Source of the DNA: Microbacterium sp. SORGH_AS_1204
GTDB taxonomy: Bacteria; Actinomycetota; Actinomycetes; Actinomycetales; Microbacteriaceae
Assembly: GCF_030818935.1 (NCBI RefSeq)
Contig: NZ_JAUTBD010000001.1
Span: 558,001 to 622,000, forward strand
Reading direction: 5' to 3'
DNA: 64,000 nucleotides
Part shown: positions 26,412 to 34,541 of the stretch, one piece after another
Numbering within the stretch: position 1 is the first letter of the stretch
Layout of the letters: each line of letters opens with the position of its first letter
Made by a program: the position numbers and the translations under genes
Notes under the pieces: model-generated
Seen by the model: the letters and a program-made list of their open reading frames with translations, nothing else
Told to the model about the DNA's origin: nothing
The model's database searches: none

Positions 26412-27593
26412 TCATCGCCTTCTGCGGGCGAGGGCTGTAGTGCCGATGCAAAGTAGCGCGATGACGGGGACGGCGACGGCGATGGCTGTAGCGAGGCTGG
26501 TGGTGGTGGCGAGAGCTCCGACGAGTACGGCGATGCTGCCTTGGGCGAGGTAGGCGGTCAGGTACATCGTGGAGAAGGTGCTGGCCCGGTGCGTGGTGTC
26601 GGTGGTGCTGGTGACCATTCCGAGCCCGCCGTAGAGGAGGAAGCCGTATCCGACGCCGGCGAGAAGAGCTGCGCCGAGGAAGAGGGCGAGGGAGTCCGCG
26701 GTGCCGACGAGCAGGAGCAGGACGAACCCGACGGCTGCAATCATGCCGCCGAGCTGCACAGCGGATGCCGGTCGCAGCCGCGTAGCGAGGAGCGTGACGG
26801 GAACGATGACCACGGGCCAGGTCGCCAAGGTCGCCGCGGCCAGGAAGGCGTTTGTGGTTCCCACGAGGTCGCGGATGATCTGCGCGCCCAAAGCGAGAAA
26901 GACCGCCCCGGTGATGAACGCGACCGTTACTGCAACAGTGCCGAGGACGAAGACGTGCCGGTTGTCTCGAGGGATCGTGAGCAGCGGTCTGCGCGACCGG
27001 GCGGACGCGGACCGTGCTGTCGCGGGAAGCATGAGCACAGCGACGACGAGCGCGCCGACGAAGCCGAGCAGGACCCAGAAAGCGAGGTGCGTGGGGTCGG
27101 CGGTGTACTCGACCAACCAGCCACCGACGAGGATCGCAGCGGCGGCGCCCAGCGCGGTCGCCGCGGTGTTGACGGCGCTCGCACGGGTGGAGGTGCCTCG
27201 GTTGGCCTCGACCATCGCCGCGCTTGCTGCGCTCATCGCCAACCCGACACCCGCTCCTTGAAAGATGCGGCCCCCGAACGCCACCGCGGGAAGCTGGGCG
27301 ATCGCGAAGAGAAGACTGGCCAGGGCGACAATGATGGTGCCAGCGAGCATGAGTCGACGTCGCCCGAATCGGTCCGACAGCGACCCTCCCAGCACCATCA
27401 CCAGGACCAGCGCGACGGGGTACACCGCAAACAACGCCGTTGTGACCACGGGTCCCGTATCCCAGCGGGCCGCGAACTCCGGGTAGAGCATCGCTGGCGC
27501 GCCGCTGGCCCAGAGGGAGAGCACCAGCACGCTCGCAGCGACCCAAAATGTCGCAGCGGGGGGGAAGAACGAACCGTCGCATGGCTGTCGCAC
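26412..27593 (-). CDS. MFS transporter
   Basis: The 393-residue protein has 12 hydrophobic segments and motif A GGSLSDRFGRRRLMLAG between helices 2 and 3. PAVAFGGRIFQGAGVGLAMS is the motif C-like helix of exporters. The GTG start at 27593 follows GAAAG. The neighbours are relics, so its regulator is unknown. Function likely drug or metabolite efflux. Confidence 0.85.
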   Translation of the reverse strand: MRQPCDGSFFPPAATFWVAASVLVLSLWASGAPAMLYPEFAARWDTGPVVTTALFAVYPVALVLVMVLGGSLSDRFGRRRLMLAGTIIVALASLLFAIAQLPAVAFGGRIFQGAGVGLAMSAASAAMVEANRGTSTRASAVNTAATALGAAAAILVGGWLVEYTADPTHLAFWVLLGFVGALVVAVLMLPATARSASARSRRPLLTIPRDNRHVFVLGTVAVTVAFITGAVFLALGAQIIRDLVGTTNAFLAAATLATWPVVIVPVTLLATRLRPASAVQLGGMIAAVGFVLLLLVGTADSLALFLGAALLAGVGYGFLLYGGLGMVTSTTDTTHRASTFSTMYLTAYLAQGSIAVLVGALATTTSLATAIAVAVPVIALLCIGTTALARRRR

Positions 27594-27667
27594 CTTTCAA
27601 CCGCCCGCGCGAGAACCGCGAGAGCGTTCCGTCAGGCTACGGCGTTCAGGAACCGACGCCGCTATTT

Positions 27668-27693
27668 GGTGCGAAACCGATCGGTTTCGCGCT
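27668..27693. repeat. Island palindrome, copy 3
   Basis: GGTGCGAAACCGA then TCGGTTTCGCGCT, two mismatches at the right end from a perfect palindrome. It lies 75 bp upstream of the MFS start and three bases after the stop of the small minus-strand frame. Confidence 0.8.
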
Positions 27694-27696
27694 GGC

Positions 27697-27855
27697 TCAG
27701 CGCCGCGGCGCGTCTCGCCAGATTCGGTCCTGTAACTCTCGGATTGTTTCGCCCAGCACGCCGCGCGCGAGTAGTCCATCAGCGTCGAGTGGTCCCGCAG
27801 CATCCTTGCCCACAGGCGGCAAGAGGGAAAGGGCTCGGCGGACCTCCTCTGTCAT
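27697..27855 (-). CDS. Small uncharacterised ORF (52 aa)
   Basis: The frame from the ATG at 27855 reads MTEEVRRALSLLPPVGKDAA and ends IRELQDRIWRDAPRR, helical and protein-like. A GCAGGTAG sequence precedes the start. It overlaps nothing coding and ends three bases from palindrome copy 3. It may be a small gene or the 3' end of a broken one, since an in-frame upstream extension reaches 27921 into the HAD relic. Confidence 0.3.
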   Translation of the reverse strand: MTEEVRRALSLLPPVGKDAAGPLDADGLLARGVLGETIRELQDRIWRDAPRR

Positions 27856-27898
27856 GTGCTCTACCTGCCAGGCCACCTCAGACTCGCGCTCCGCTGGC

Positions 27899-28045
27899 TG
27901 TGTGGGTGACCGTCTTGACAACGACGTGATCTCGGCGCGTCACGCGGGAATGCGCACCGCTTTCATTCGGCGCGGCCCATGGGGAATCATCCACAGCCGT
28001 CGGCCCGAAGCCAGCCTCGCCGACCACCGTCCTCCGCCCGATTAA
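27899..28045 (+). pseudogene. HAD-superfamily hydrolase relic (C-terminal end)
   Basis: CVGDRLDNDVISARHAGMRT then FIRRGPWGIIHSRRPEA is the motif IV region and C-terminal end of a HAD hydrolase, where the GDR.DNDV aspartates bind magnesium. The first three-quarters of the gene are absent; upstream in frame there is only unrelated sequence. It is a remnant of a lost gene. Confidence 0.6.
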
Positions 28046-28065
28046 CCACGTATCTCACCTCGCAT

Positions 28066-28102
28066 CATTTTGTACAAATCGTACGTAATGTAGCATTGTG
28101 GC
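28066..28102 (+). promoter_or_regulatory. Promoter/operator region of the antitoxin gene
   Basis: The 37 bases before the antitoxin start are unusually AT-rich and contain TTTGTACAAA followed by CGTACG, two short palindromes that could be autoregulatory sites, and TAATGT as a possible -10. Antitoxins of this family usually repress their own promoter. Confidence 0.4.
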
Positions 28103-28357
28103 ATGGCGGATGAAGTTCCAGTTTCCGAGGCCCGCGGGCAGCTCTCAGAACTCGTCAACCGCGTCCGATTCGGGGGCGAGTCCATCGTCCTCACCCGGCA
28201 CGGCAAGGGCGTAGCTGCTCTCGTCCCGATCGAGCACCTATCTACCGAGCTGACACAGGCGATGGACGGCGAATCGCCGAACGTAGTGATCGATCTGAGC
28301 AGCCGTTCGATGCCGATCAGGCAGAGTGCTGCTCACTCGGACCCGGACTACCGATAG
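28103..28357 (+). CDS. Phd/YefM-family antitoxin without a visible toxin
   Basis: The 84-residue protein shows the Phd/YefM N-terminal DNA-binding fold: VPVSEARGQLSELVNRVRFG then IVLTRHGKGVAALVPIEHL. The C-terminal part, which normally wraps the toxin, is present but short. No PIN, RelE or Doc-like frame follows: downstream are two island palindromes and the deaminase gene on the other strand. It may be a solitary antitoxin or the survivor of a broken pair. Confidence 0.8.
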   Translation: MADEVPVSEARGQLSELVNRVRFGGESIVLTRHGKGVAALVPIEHLSTELTQAMDGESPNVVIDLSSRSMPIRQSAAHSDPDYR

Positions 28358-28416
28358 CTGCCTCGCTTCCTGGGTTGACGCCCTGACGATCGAGCAGAAA
28401 CGACACTGAGAGGCGC

Positions 28417-28442
28417 GGTGCGAAACCAATCGGTTGTGCACT
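28417..28442. repeat. Island palindrome, copy 4
   Basis: GGTGCGAAACCAA then TCGGTTGTGCACT. Its right arm CGGTTGTGCA also pairs perfectly with TGCACAACCG at 28465-28474. Confidence 0.7.
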
Positions 28443-28493
28443 ACCCACCGTCATCTCTCTCGACTGCACAACCGCGGACGCGCGTCCCGCTAA

Positions 28494-28509
28494 CGATCGG
28501 TTTCGCACC
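28494..28509. repeat. Island palindrome, copy 5 (right half)
   Basis: CGATCGGTTTCGCACC matches the right half of the consensus exactly; the left half is degraded. Confidence 0.6.
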
Positions 28510-28616
28510 GTAGGCCGCTATTCAGGAGGGGCCGCGCGGTAGCCACCCCTGATTCCTGCGACCGAAACATCCCGTTCCGCTAACCAACTCGATGTACAGG
28601 AGCCGGGTTGTGGGTG

Positions 28617-29057
28617 TCAGCGGTAGTACCCGGCGAGTGGCTGCGCGCTCTCGCTGTGGAGGTGGGGACCGTCGCTAACGAAGGGCCTCGAGGGCGGTGG
28701 CATGAGTGGTGGCTTCAGGACTGCCAGTTGTGCGTTGGAGAGCGCGAACACCACGCGGCCGATGCCCGCCCGGCCGATCGCGTTCGCGCACATCGGGCAC
28801 GGTTCGCAGCTGGTGTACATGGTGACATCGGCGAGCTGCCGGTCGATCAGGGTGCGCGCCGCCCACCGGGCGAGCTTGAGTTCAGGGTGGGCGGTGATGT
28901 CATTGTCGGTGATCGTTGTGTTCGTGTCTTCCGCGAGGACGGCGCCGGTGCCGTCGATCAGTAGCGAGCCGAATGGCGGGTTGCCTGTGGCGCGGGCCGA
29001 AACCGCGAGTGTGAGGGCCCGGCGCAGCAGGCCGGTTTGGAGCGTGTTCAGGCTCAC
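28617..29057 (-). CDS. Nucleoside/guanine deaminase-like zinc enzyme
   Basis: The 146-residue protein has the cytidine-deaminase-fold zinc site: HPE (57-59, His ligand and catalytic Glu) and SCEPCPMC with Cys87 and Cys90. ADVTMYTSCEPCPMCANAI and GRVVFALSN are typical of the tRNA-adenosine/guanine deaminase branch. Its start overlaps the PhzF-like gene stop by four bases, so the two are one operon. The divergent Lrp-type gene is the probable regulator. Confidence 0.88.
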   Translation of the reverse strand: MSLNTLQTGLLRRALTLAVSARATGNPPFGSLLIDGTGAVLAEDTNTTITDNDITAHPELKLARWAARTLIDRQLADVTMYTSCEPCPMCANAIGRAGIGRVVFALSNAQLAVLKPPLMPPPSRPFVSDGPHLHSESAQPLAGYYR

Positions 29058-29938
29058 AGCTGCAGCGTCCCTTCTGCGACGACCACGCCTGACCCGGACA
29101 GTTCGACTCGATCTTCGTCCACGAACGCGCGCAGGACGCTCGGTCGGCCCAGCTTGCTGCCCTGAACGATTCGCACTACTTGGCCCCTTTCAGCGTGACT
29201 CTCTCGGGCGAGGAGGGCGGCGAGCGGACCGGCCGCTGTCCCCGTTGCGGGGTCTTCCGCAATCCCCACGGTCGGGTTGAAGAACCGCGCGTAGGCGTCG
29301 GCACCATCATCACCGGGTTCGGTGGAGTAGATGTAGCAGCCTTCCGCGCCGTTGCGCACCAGCACGCTCTTCAGCGCAACCGAATTCGGAACGGCTCGGT
29401 CGACTGCGGCCCGAGAGGTGACAGCCACCAGGAGATGCTCCGCGCCGGTGGATCCGACCTCGGGGGGCAAACTCGTCGCGAGCTCCTCGATCGGCAATGC
29501 CAGAGCGTCGGACAACGCCGCCAGCTCGGGGACTTGCCTCAGGAAGCGTGGCGCTGACTGTCGCATCGTCACCCGGACGGCGGCGCCTGATTCTCGGTCG
29601 ATCCGCACGGGCAGGAGGTCATCTCCGATCTGCTGTGTGTACGCGGCGCGGTCGGCGGGGAGCTTGCCGTGGCTAGCGAGCCAGATCCACGCGCCCATCG
29701 CGTTGTGCCCCGCCCCCAGCACCTCAGACCCGTCCGGGGTGAACGACCGCAACCGGTAATCGGCTTCGGGCGCAGTCGGGGCGACCAGAAACGTCGTCTC
29801 GGACTGGTTGAACTCCCGTGCGATCGCGATCATCTGCGAGACGCTCAGCGCGTCAGCATCCGGCACCAGCGCGAGCGGATTACCCGTCAACGGAGTCTGC
29901 GCGAAGACATCTACCCAGAAGAATTTAGCGCTAGTCAT
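29054..29938 (-). CDS. PhzF-family isomerase-like protein
   Basis: The 294-residue protein (ATG at 29938; an alternative at 29968) has the two-domain diaminopimelate-epimerase fold of PhzF: DVFAQTPLTGNPLAL, the conserved Glu47 in NQSETTF, GAGHNAMGAW and EDPATGTAAGPLAALL. Family members isomerise small acids; most are uncharacterised. It is the first gene of an operon with the deaminase and is divergent from an Lrp regulator. Confidence 0.88.
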   Translation of the reverse strand: MTSAKFFWVDVFAQTPLTGNPLALVPDADALSVSQMIAIAREFNQSETTFLVAPTAPEADYRLRSFTPDGSEVLGAGHNAMGAWIWLASHGKLPADRAAYTQQIGDDLLPVRIDRESGAAVRVTMRQSAPRFLRQVPELAALSDALALPIEELATSLPPEVGSTGAEHLLVAVTSRAAVDRAVPNSVALKSVLVRNGAEGCYIYSTEPGDDGADAYARFFNPTVGIAEDPATGTAAGPLAALLARESHAERGQVVRIVQGSKLGRPSVLRAFVDEDRVELSGSGVVVAEGTLQL

Positions 29939-30051
29939 CCGTCCTGTGATTCCTGTCATAGCCATCACGCTAGGGGTGCGCTCTTCCCGCAGGAAGCGCG
30001 TTTCTGCGGCGAATCGTCCACAGATCCGCGGAATTTGCGGAAGATTGTCGA

Positions 30052-30513
30052 ATGGACAACACCAGGATCATGGATGCCGTAGATGCTGCACTCGTCACCG
30101 CTCTGCAAAGCGACGCCCGATTGCCCTTGACCGAGCTCGCTCGGATCGTGCACCTCGGAACGTCCGCGACGCGCAGCAGGCTGATGAGGTTGGAAGAGCA
30201 CGCCATCATCACGGGGTACACCGCTACGGTGCTCCCGCCCGTGGCAGGCTTCTCCCTGCACGCGATCGTTCGGATGAAGGTGCACGGCTCGCTGTTCGAC
30301 CAGGTGAACGACGTCATCCAACAGGAACCCCAAGTCGTCCGATGCCTGCGCATCACAGGCGAGTCCTGCTACAGCATCGAGGTTCTCGCACGCGATATGG
30401 CCGACCTCGAACGCATCACCTCTCGATTCGCCAAGATCGGATCGATCACCACCGACCTCGTCTACGAAGTCGTCACCAACCGCCCAACACCGGTCCTCGT
30501 CAGCGAGCCGTGA
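30052..30513 (+). CDS. Lrp/AsnC-family transcriptional regulator
   Basis: The 153-residue protein has an N-terminal winged helix (DAALVTALQSDARLPLTELA, LGTSATRSRLMRLE) and a C-terminal RAM ligand domain (AIVRMKVHG, CLRITGESCYSIEVLARD). It lies 113 bp from the divergent PhzF/deaminase operon and probably controls it, perhaps sensing an amino acid or related compound. Confidence 0.9.
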   Translation: MDNTRIMDAVDAALVTALQSDARLPLTELARIVHLGTSATRSRLMRLEEHAIITGYTATVLPPVAGFSLHAIVRMKVHGSLFDQVNDVIQQEPQVVRCLRITGESCYSIEVLARDMADLERITSRFAKIGSITTDLVYEVVTNRPTPVLVSEP

Positions 30514-30550
30514 AGGGTGCGCTCATCCTGGCACGCTGTCAGTGCGTGAT

Positions 30551-30574
30551 TCAGAAACGATCGGTTTCGCACCA
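30551..30574. repeat. Island palindrome, copy 6
   Basis: The right half CGATCGGTTTCGCACC is exact; the left arm reads CAGAAA with one base missing. It lies between the Lrp gene and the chorismate mutase-like gene. Confidence 0.7.
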
Positions 30575-30613
30575 CCCGAGGCGCCGTCGTTCAGTCTTGC
30601 TAAGGTCTCGCAG

Positions 30614-30973
30614 ATGACGGAAGTGAGCCTCGAGCGCGTGCGCCTGCAGATCGATGCGCTGGACCGGCAGATCGTGGCCTTGATCGCCACCAGGCAAAAG
30701 TGGGTCGAGAAAGCTGGAAGGCTTAAGAAGGACGATGCCGCGGTGAGAGCCCCAGGGCGCGTCGAACAGGTGGTCGCGAAGGTGTGCACCCTCGCACAGG
30801 AGGTGGATGCATCTCCGTATGTCGTCGAGGAAACCTACAGAGCCATGATCGGTGCATTCATCGACCTGGAGTTGAGCGTGCATCAGGCCCGCTGCACCAC
30901 TGAATTCCCGTCCGAAAAGTTGACGGACACACGCTCACGCGGGAACTCGTCGACGGGCCCGGGTGCGGCTTGA
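30614..30973 (+). CDS. Chorismate mutase-like (AroQ-type) protein
   Basis: The 119-residue protein is all-helical: LERVRLQIDALDRQIVALIA (helix 1 with the catalytic Arg), RQKWVEKAGRLKKDD (Lys) and VEETYRAMIGAFIDLELSVHQ (helix 3). This is the AroQ-type fold that turns chorismate into prephenate; some relatives have other roles. The last about 20 residues are polar and may come from sequence at the neighbouring palindrome. It has no aromatic-biosynthesis neighbours. Confidence 0.75.
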   Translation: MTEVSLERVRLQIDALDRQIVALIATRQKWVEKAGRLKKDDAAVRAPGRVEQVVAKVCTLAQEVDASPYVVEETYRAMIGAFIDLELSVHQARCTTEFPSEKLTDTRSRGNSSTGPGAA

Positions 30974-30993
30974 AACCAATCCGGCTTTGCGCC
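30962..30993. repeat. Island palindrome, copy 7 (degenerate)
   Basis: GGTGCGGCTTGAAACCAATC then CGGCTTTGCGCC: recognisable arms with several changes. It overlaps the chorismate mutase stop and abuts a broken B3/4 gene. Confidence 0.5.
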
Positions 30994-30994
30994 A

Positions 30995-31138
30995 CATCGC
31001 GCCGTCGCGGGTCAGCGTTAGAACGGCGAGCTGGGGGAACTCGGCGCGTAGCGCCGGGTCTTGGGAGAAGCGCATTGGCGGTTACCGGATTTCAAGGGCG
31101 AGTTTGCCGGCGAGAAGGACGTAGGTGGCGGCGAAGGG
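30995..31138 (-). pseudogene. Two-gene slice bracketed by palindromes: end of gene X and start of a B3/4-domain gene
   Basis: On the minus strand PFAATYVLLAGKLALEIR and a TAA stop (31138-31082) are the end of an unknown gene; seven bases on, an ATG at 31075 begins MRFSQDPALRAEFPQLAVLT then LTRDG, the typical start of a B3/4 (phenylalanyl-tRNA synthetase beta-like) domain protein. That homology ends as copy 7 of the island palindrome begins, and the other side starts at copy 8. It is an internal slice of a former operon. Confidence 0.55.
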
Positions 31139-31139
31139 T

Positions 31140-31165
31140 AGTGCAAAACCGATCGGTTTCGCACC
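31140..31165. repeat. Island palindrome, copy 8
   Basis: AGTGCAAAACCGA then TCGGTTTCGCACC, two differences from the consensus. Confidence 0.8.
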
Positions 31166-31256
31166 ACGCTTCTCTAGCCCGGAGGGGGACGCTCATGGTC
31201 CTCTCGAGCCAGTTATGAGGGGTGTCCACGTGTTGTTTAACCCACCGACACGCGGA

Positions 31257-31288
31257 AGGAGGGGCCAGCGTTGGCGCTGGCCCCTCCT
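31257..31288 (-). terminator. Terminator after the amino-acid permease gene
   Basis: AGGAGGGGCCAGCG (31257-31270) pairs perfectly with 31275-31288 around a TTGG loop: a 14-bp stem 41 bp beyond the permease stop. Confidence 0.75.
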
Positions 31289-31329
31289 CACGTCGTGTTA
31301 GCCGAAACGACGACTCTGCTCCTACCGTT

Positions 31330-32721
31330 TCAGACGGTCGCCTTGGGGAGAGAAGCGTCCAGCTCGGGGTCGGGGTTGCCCGTCTGCGTGGGTGCAGCCT
31401 GGTTCTTGATTCGCCGCTGGATGACGGCCCCGAAGAGCGCGCAGGCTGCGGCGGCGACGATCGTCAGGATCAGCGGCAGGCGGCTGGCGGGGTCCACGGC
31501 AAGGGCCAGCGCGACCGCGGCGAGGATCGCGAGGACAACCCAAGCCATCCACTTTCCGGTCTGCGAGTGTGTGCGGGAGCGGAGGTAGGTGAGAGAGATG
31601 ACCGAGTAGGTCAGGACTCCGCCCGCACCGGTGACGGAGATGAGGAGGGAGATGACGTCCGCGGCGGGCAGGAGGAAGTTCAGCAGAAGGCACAGTCCGG
31701 CGGCGATGGCGATGGCACCGGCCGCCCAGCGGGGCGCTCCGGATCGAGAGACCACCGCGAGGCGAGCTGGCATCTCCCGGCGCACCGCTGCGGCGTACAA
31801 CAGCCGTGATGTCGTGTACAGGCTGCTGTTTGCCAGGGACAGGATGGACGTCGCGACGACGATCTGAATCGCGCCGGCGAGTACCGGCATTTGCAGTGCG
31901 TTGAAGACTGCGGGGTATGCACCACCGGTGAGCGATTCGCTCGAGGACGGGATGATTGTGATGACGATGATGGTCGATCCCACGTAGAAGATGACGATGC
32001 GGGTCACCACGGAGCGGATAGCGCGGGCGATGGCCTTGTGCGGGTCGGTGGCCTCGGCCGCGACGGTTGCCACGTTCTCGGTGCCCATGTAGGAGAAGAG
32101 CACCGTCACGCCCGTGAGGAGCACGGGCAGCCAGCCTGCAGGGGCGAAGTCCGCCCAGTTCGTCAGACCCGGGGACTGGTACTGGGGAAGCCAGCCGAAG
32201 ATGGCTGCGGCTCCGACGAGGAGGAAGACGACCACCGCGATGACCTTAATGATGGCCATCCAGTACTCAATCTCGGCGAACGCCCGGACGGGCAGGAGGT
32301 TGAGGCCACCGAGGGTGATCAAAGCCAGGAAGCTCCATGCCCACACCGGAAGTGCGGGGGCAAAATCATTCATGATCATGCCGATCGCGGAGCACTCCAG
32401 CGCGATGAGGATGACACCTGAATAGACGGCGACGTAGCTCGTCATGACGCCGGCCCACGGGCCGAAGCGTCGCGCTGCGTAGGTCGTATAGGAGCCGGGG
32501 TCGGGCTGCTCTGCGGCGAGGCGCCCCAGCATCCGCATGATGAGGACGAGGACGAGCCCGATCCCGAGGTAGCTGAGGATGACTGCGGGGCCGGCTTGTT
32601 GGACGACCATGCCACTGCCGAGGAATAGTCCGGTACCGATGGTGCCGCCGATGGCGATCATCGCGATGTGGCGGTTGCCGAGGGTGTTGTGGAGCCGGTG
32701 CGGCTCGGTTATTAGCTGCAT
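31330..32721 (-). CDS. APC-family amino acid permease
   Basis: The 463-residue protein has 12 hydrophobic segments and the APC signature IAIGGTIGTGLFLGSG in helix 1, with TYAARRFGPWAGV and AEIEYWMAIIKV typical of the GABA/aromatic/proline permease group. It imports an amino acid or amine by proton symport. It is the second gene of a minus-strand pair with a SnoaL-like gene and is divergent from an ABC importer, so the locus has two uptake routes. Confidence 0.9.
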   Translation of the reverse strand: MQLITEPHRLHNTLGNRHIAMIAIGGTIGTGLFLGSGMVVQQAGPAVILSYLGIGLVLVLIMRMLGRLAAEQPDPGSYTTYAARRFGPWAGVMTSYVAVYSGVILIALECSAIGMIMNDFAPALPVWAWSFLALITLGGLNLLPVRAFAEIEYWMAIIKVIAVVVFLLVGAAAIFGWLPQYQSPGLTNWADFAPAGWLPVLLTGVTVLFSYMGTENVATVAAEATDPHKAIARAIRSVVTRIVIFYVGSTIIVITIIPSSSESLTGGAYPAVFNALQMPVLAGAIQIVVATSILSLANSSLYTTSRLLYAAAVRREMPARLAVVSRSGAPRWAAGAIAIAAGLCLLLNFLLPAADVISLLISVTGAGGVLTYSVISLTYLRSRTHSQTGKWMAWVVLAILAAVALALAVDPASRLPLILTIVAAAACALFGAVIQRRIKNQAAPTQTGNPDPELDASLPKATV

Positions 32722-32753
32722 GAGCGGTCCTGTCTTTCAGGTTCGGGTTCGGG

Positions 32754-33170
32754 TCAGGCGGAGGTACTGCTGAGCTGCTGCTGGGCTTCCCACGCCGCGC
32801 GGATCGGGTGGGTGTCGTAGACGATGTGCAGATGGGTGATGCGGCCGGTGTCATTGAGCTCGGCGACGTCGACTGCGGTGAAAGGGGCGGGTGTCCCATC
32901 GGCGAGGGTCCAGGCGAAGTCGAACCAGAAGGCGACGGTCGCGTCTGCCCCGTCGATGTCATGGAGCGTCTTGCGCAGAGTGAGGACGGACTGAGCGGTA
33001 TCCGCGAACAGCAGCGGGTAGAACTCGTTCGCGGGCAGGTCTCCGTACAGCGGGGAGCTGACAACGCCGTCGTCTGCGAACAGGTCAAGTACTGCTTCGA
33101 TGTCGGCGGCAGCGAGAGCGGCGAGGTAGCTGTCGACGAGATGGCTGACGACAGCGCGGGCAAGAGACAT
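32754..33170 (-). CDS. SnoaL/NTF2-like protein
   Basis: The 138-residue protein fits a cone-shaped NTF2-like fold: VDSYLAALAAADIEAVLDLF at the start, WFDFAWTLADG and ITHLHIVYDTHPIRAAW at the end. Members act as small isomerases, hydrolases or accessory proteins. It precedes the permease by 32 bp and probably shares its promoter. Its pairing with transport and aminotransferase genes suggests a step in the same catabolic route. Confidence 0.75.
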   Translation of the reverse strand: MSLARAVVSHLVDSYLAALAAADIEAVLDLFADDGVVSSPLYGDLPANEFYPLLFADTAQSVLTLRKTLHDIDGADATVAFWFDFAWTLADGTPAPFTAVDVAELNDTGRITHLHIVYDTHPIRAAWEAQQQLSSTSA

Positions 33171-33548
33171 CGATGTGTTCCTTAGGAGCGTTGACAGGGT
33201 GCGGCAAGGGGGTCATTAGCCGACCCGTAAAAGTACGTCGTTCATTTTGTAATGAACCGCGTTCAATTAGGTTTCTCTAGCGTTACGGCCTCGTAACACA
33301 GTGCGCACCCCTGGCCGGCCGCTCGATGAGCGGCGTCCAAGCGGGTGGGGCAACACCGATGCCTCGTCGTGAACCGAGCCTCAAGAGCTGGTCGGGCTGG
33401 CGTCCGGTATGTTTCTGGGGGCGTGAATTTAACAGTGGACAACTGTTACATGAGAGGCGCTAGGCGGAAACCGTCCGGAAACAAGGGCGCAGGACAGTCG
33501 GTGCACGCAGCTTCTTTTACACAGTTCAACTACACCTGGAGATATCGC
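33171..33548. promoter_or_regulatory. Divergent control region of the catabolic cluster
   Basis: This 378-bp gap separates the SnoaL/permease operon from the ABC operon. It is AT-richer than its surroundings and has two inverted repeats: GTTCATTTTGTAATGAAC at 33240-33257 (7-bp arms, with a GTTCAAT half-site at 33261) and TAACAGT-GGACA-ACTGTTA at 33430-33448. They are good candidates for binding by the TetR protein at the end of the cluster. No gene is seen in it. Confidence 0.55.
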
Positions 33549-34481
33549 ATGTCTACTCTCACTCGCGTGCGGCGGTTGGCTCCGGCCCTGGCCGCGGGCG
33601 CACTGGCTCTGTCACTTCTCGCGGGCTGTTCGTCCAACGCTTCTGACGCAGGTGTCGCGACCGAGACGTCCGAACCGATTCCGACCGCCTCCGTCGATGA
33701 AGCTCTGTATGCCTTGCTTCCTGAAGGCGTCCAGTCGTCCGGCATCCTCAAGGTCGGGGCGCCCTACGCGCTCAAGCCGTCGATCTTCACGGATGACGCA
33801 GGTAAGCCCGTGGGGATCAGCGTCGATCTCAGCGTCGCGCTGGGCCAGGTGCTCGGTGTGCAGTTCGAGTGGGAGGAGACGGCCGACCCCGTGACCGCGG
33901 TCCAGTCGGGCAACATTGATCTGTCGATGGGCTTCCTGTCGGACAGCCCTGCTCGTGAGCAGGTGCTGACGATGGTGCCGCAGTTCCAGAACACCTCCAC
34001 GCTTCTGGTGCCGGCCGGGTCGACGATCACCGACATCAAGAGCATGTGCGGCAAGGTCCTCGCCGTGGTGTCCGGCAGTCAGCAAGAGAAGCGCGCGAAC
34101 ACGGTCAGCTCCGAGTCGTGCGGGTCCGATCCCGTCCAGATGACCGCATTCCCCTCCCCGAAGGACGCGCTCACGCAGGTGCAGTCCGGCCGTGCGGACG
34201 CGTATGTCGCTCCCCGGATGATCTTGCAGGGGATCGTGGACTCCTCCGGCGGAGCGTTTGCTGTGACCGACGCGAACTATCCCGACTTCCCGTTCGCCAT
34301 GGGCGTGACCAAGGACAACGCCGATCTCGCGAAGGCTCTCGCGGGTGCGCTGAACAACTTGTACGACGCCGGCACGTACACCCAAATCCTTGAGAAGTGG
34401 GATGTCGCCGACATTGCGCTTGAGGCCGATCAGATCGGCGTGAACACCGGGTCGACCGCCGTGTTCCCCGTCAACCAGTAA
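33549..34481 (+). CDS. Polar amino acid ABC importer, substrate-binding lipoprotein
   Basis: The 310-residue protein has a lipoprotein signal with lipobox LLAGC (Cys27). The mature part is a type II periplasmic-binding fold of the GlnH/ArtJ family: GILKVGAPYALKPSIF, GISVDLSVALGQVLG, VQSGNIDLSMGFLSDSPARE and QVQSGRADAYVAP. It would be tethered outside the membrane and deliver substrate to the permease encoded 60 bp downstream. The ligand is probably amino-acid-like. Confidence 0.92.
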   Translation: MSTLTRVRRLAPALAAGALALSLLAGCSSNASDAGVATETSEPIPTASVDEALYALLPEGVQSSGILKVGAPYALKPSIFTDDAGKPVGISVDLSVALGQVLGVQFEWEETADPVTAVQSGNIDLSMGFLSDSPAREQVLTMVPQFQNTSTLLVPAGSTITDIKSMCGKVLAVVSGSQQEKRANTVSSESCGSDPVQMTAFPSPKDALTQVQSGRADAYVAPRMILQGIVDSSGGAFAVTDANYPDFPFAMGVTKDNADLAKALAGALNNLYDAGTYTQILEKWDVADIALEADQIGVNTGSTAVFPVNQ

Positions 34482-34541
34482 TCGACAGATCCGGCCCGGG
34501 CGTCACCAGCTGCTCGGGCCGGATCGCAACCGGAGAACTCC

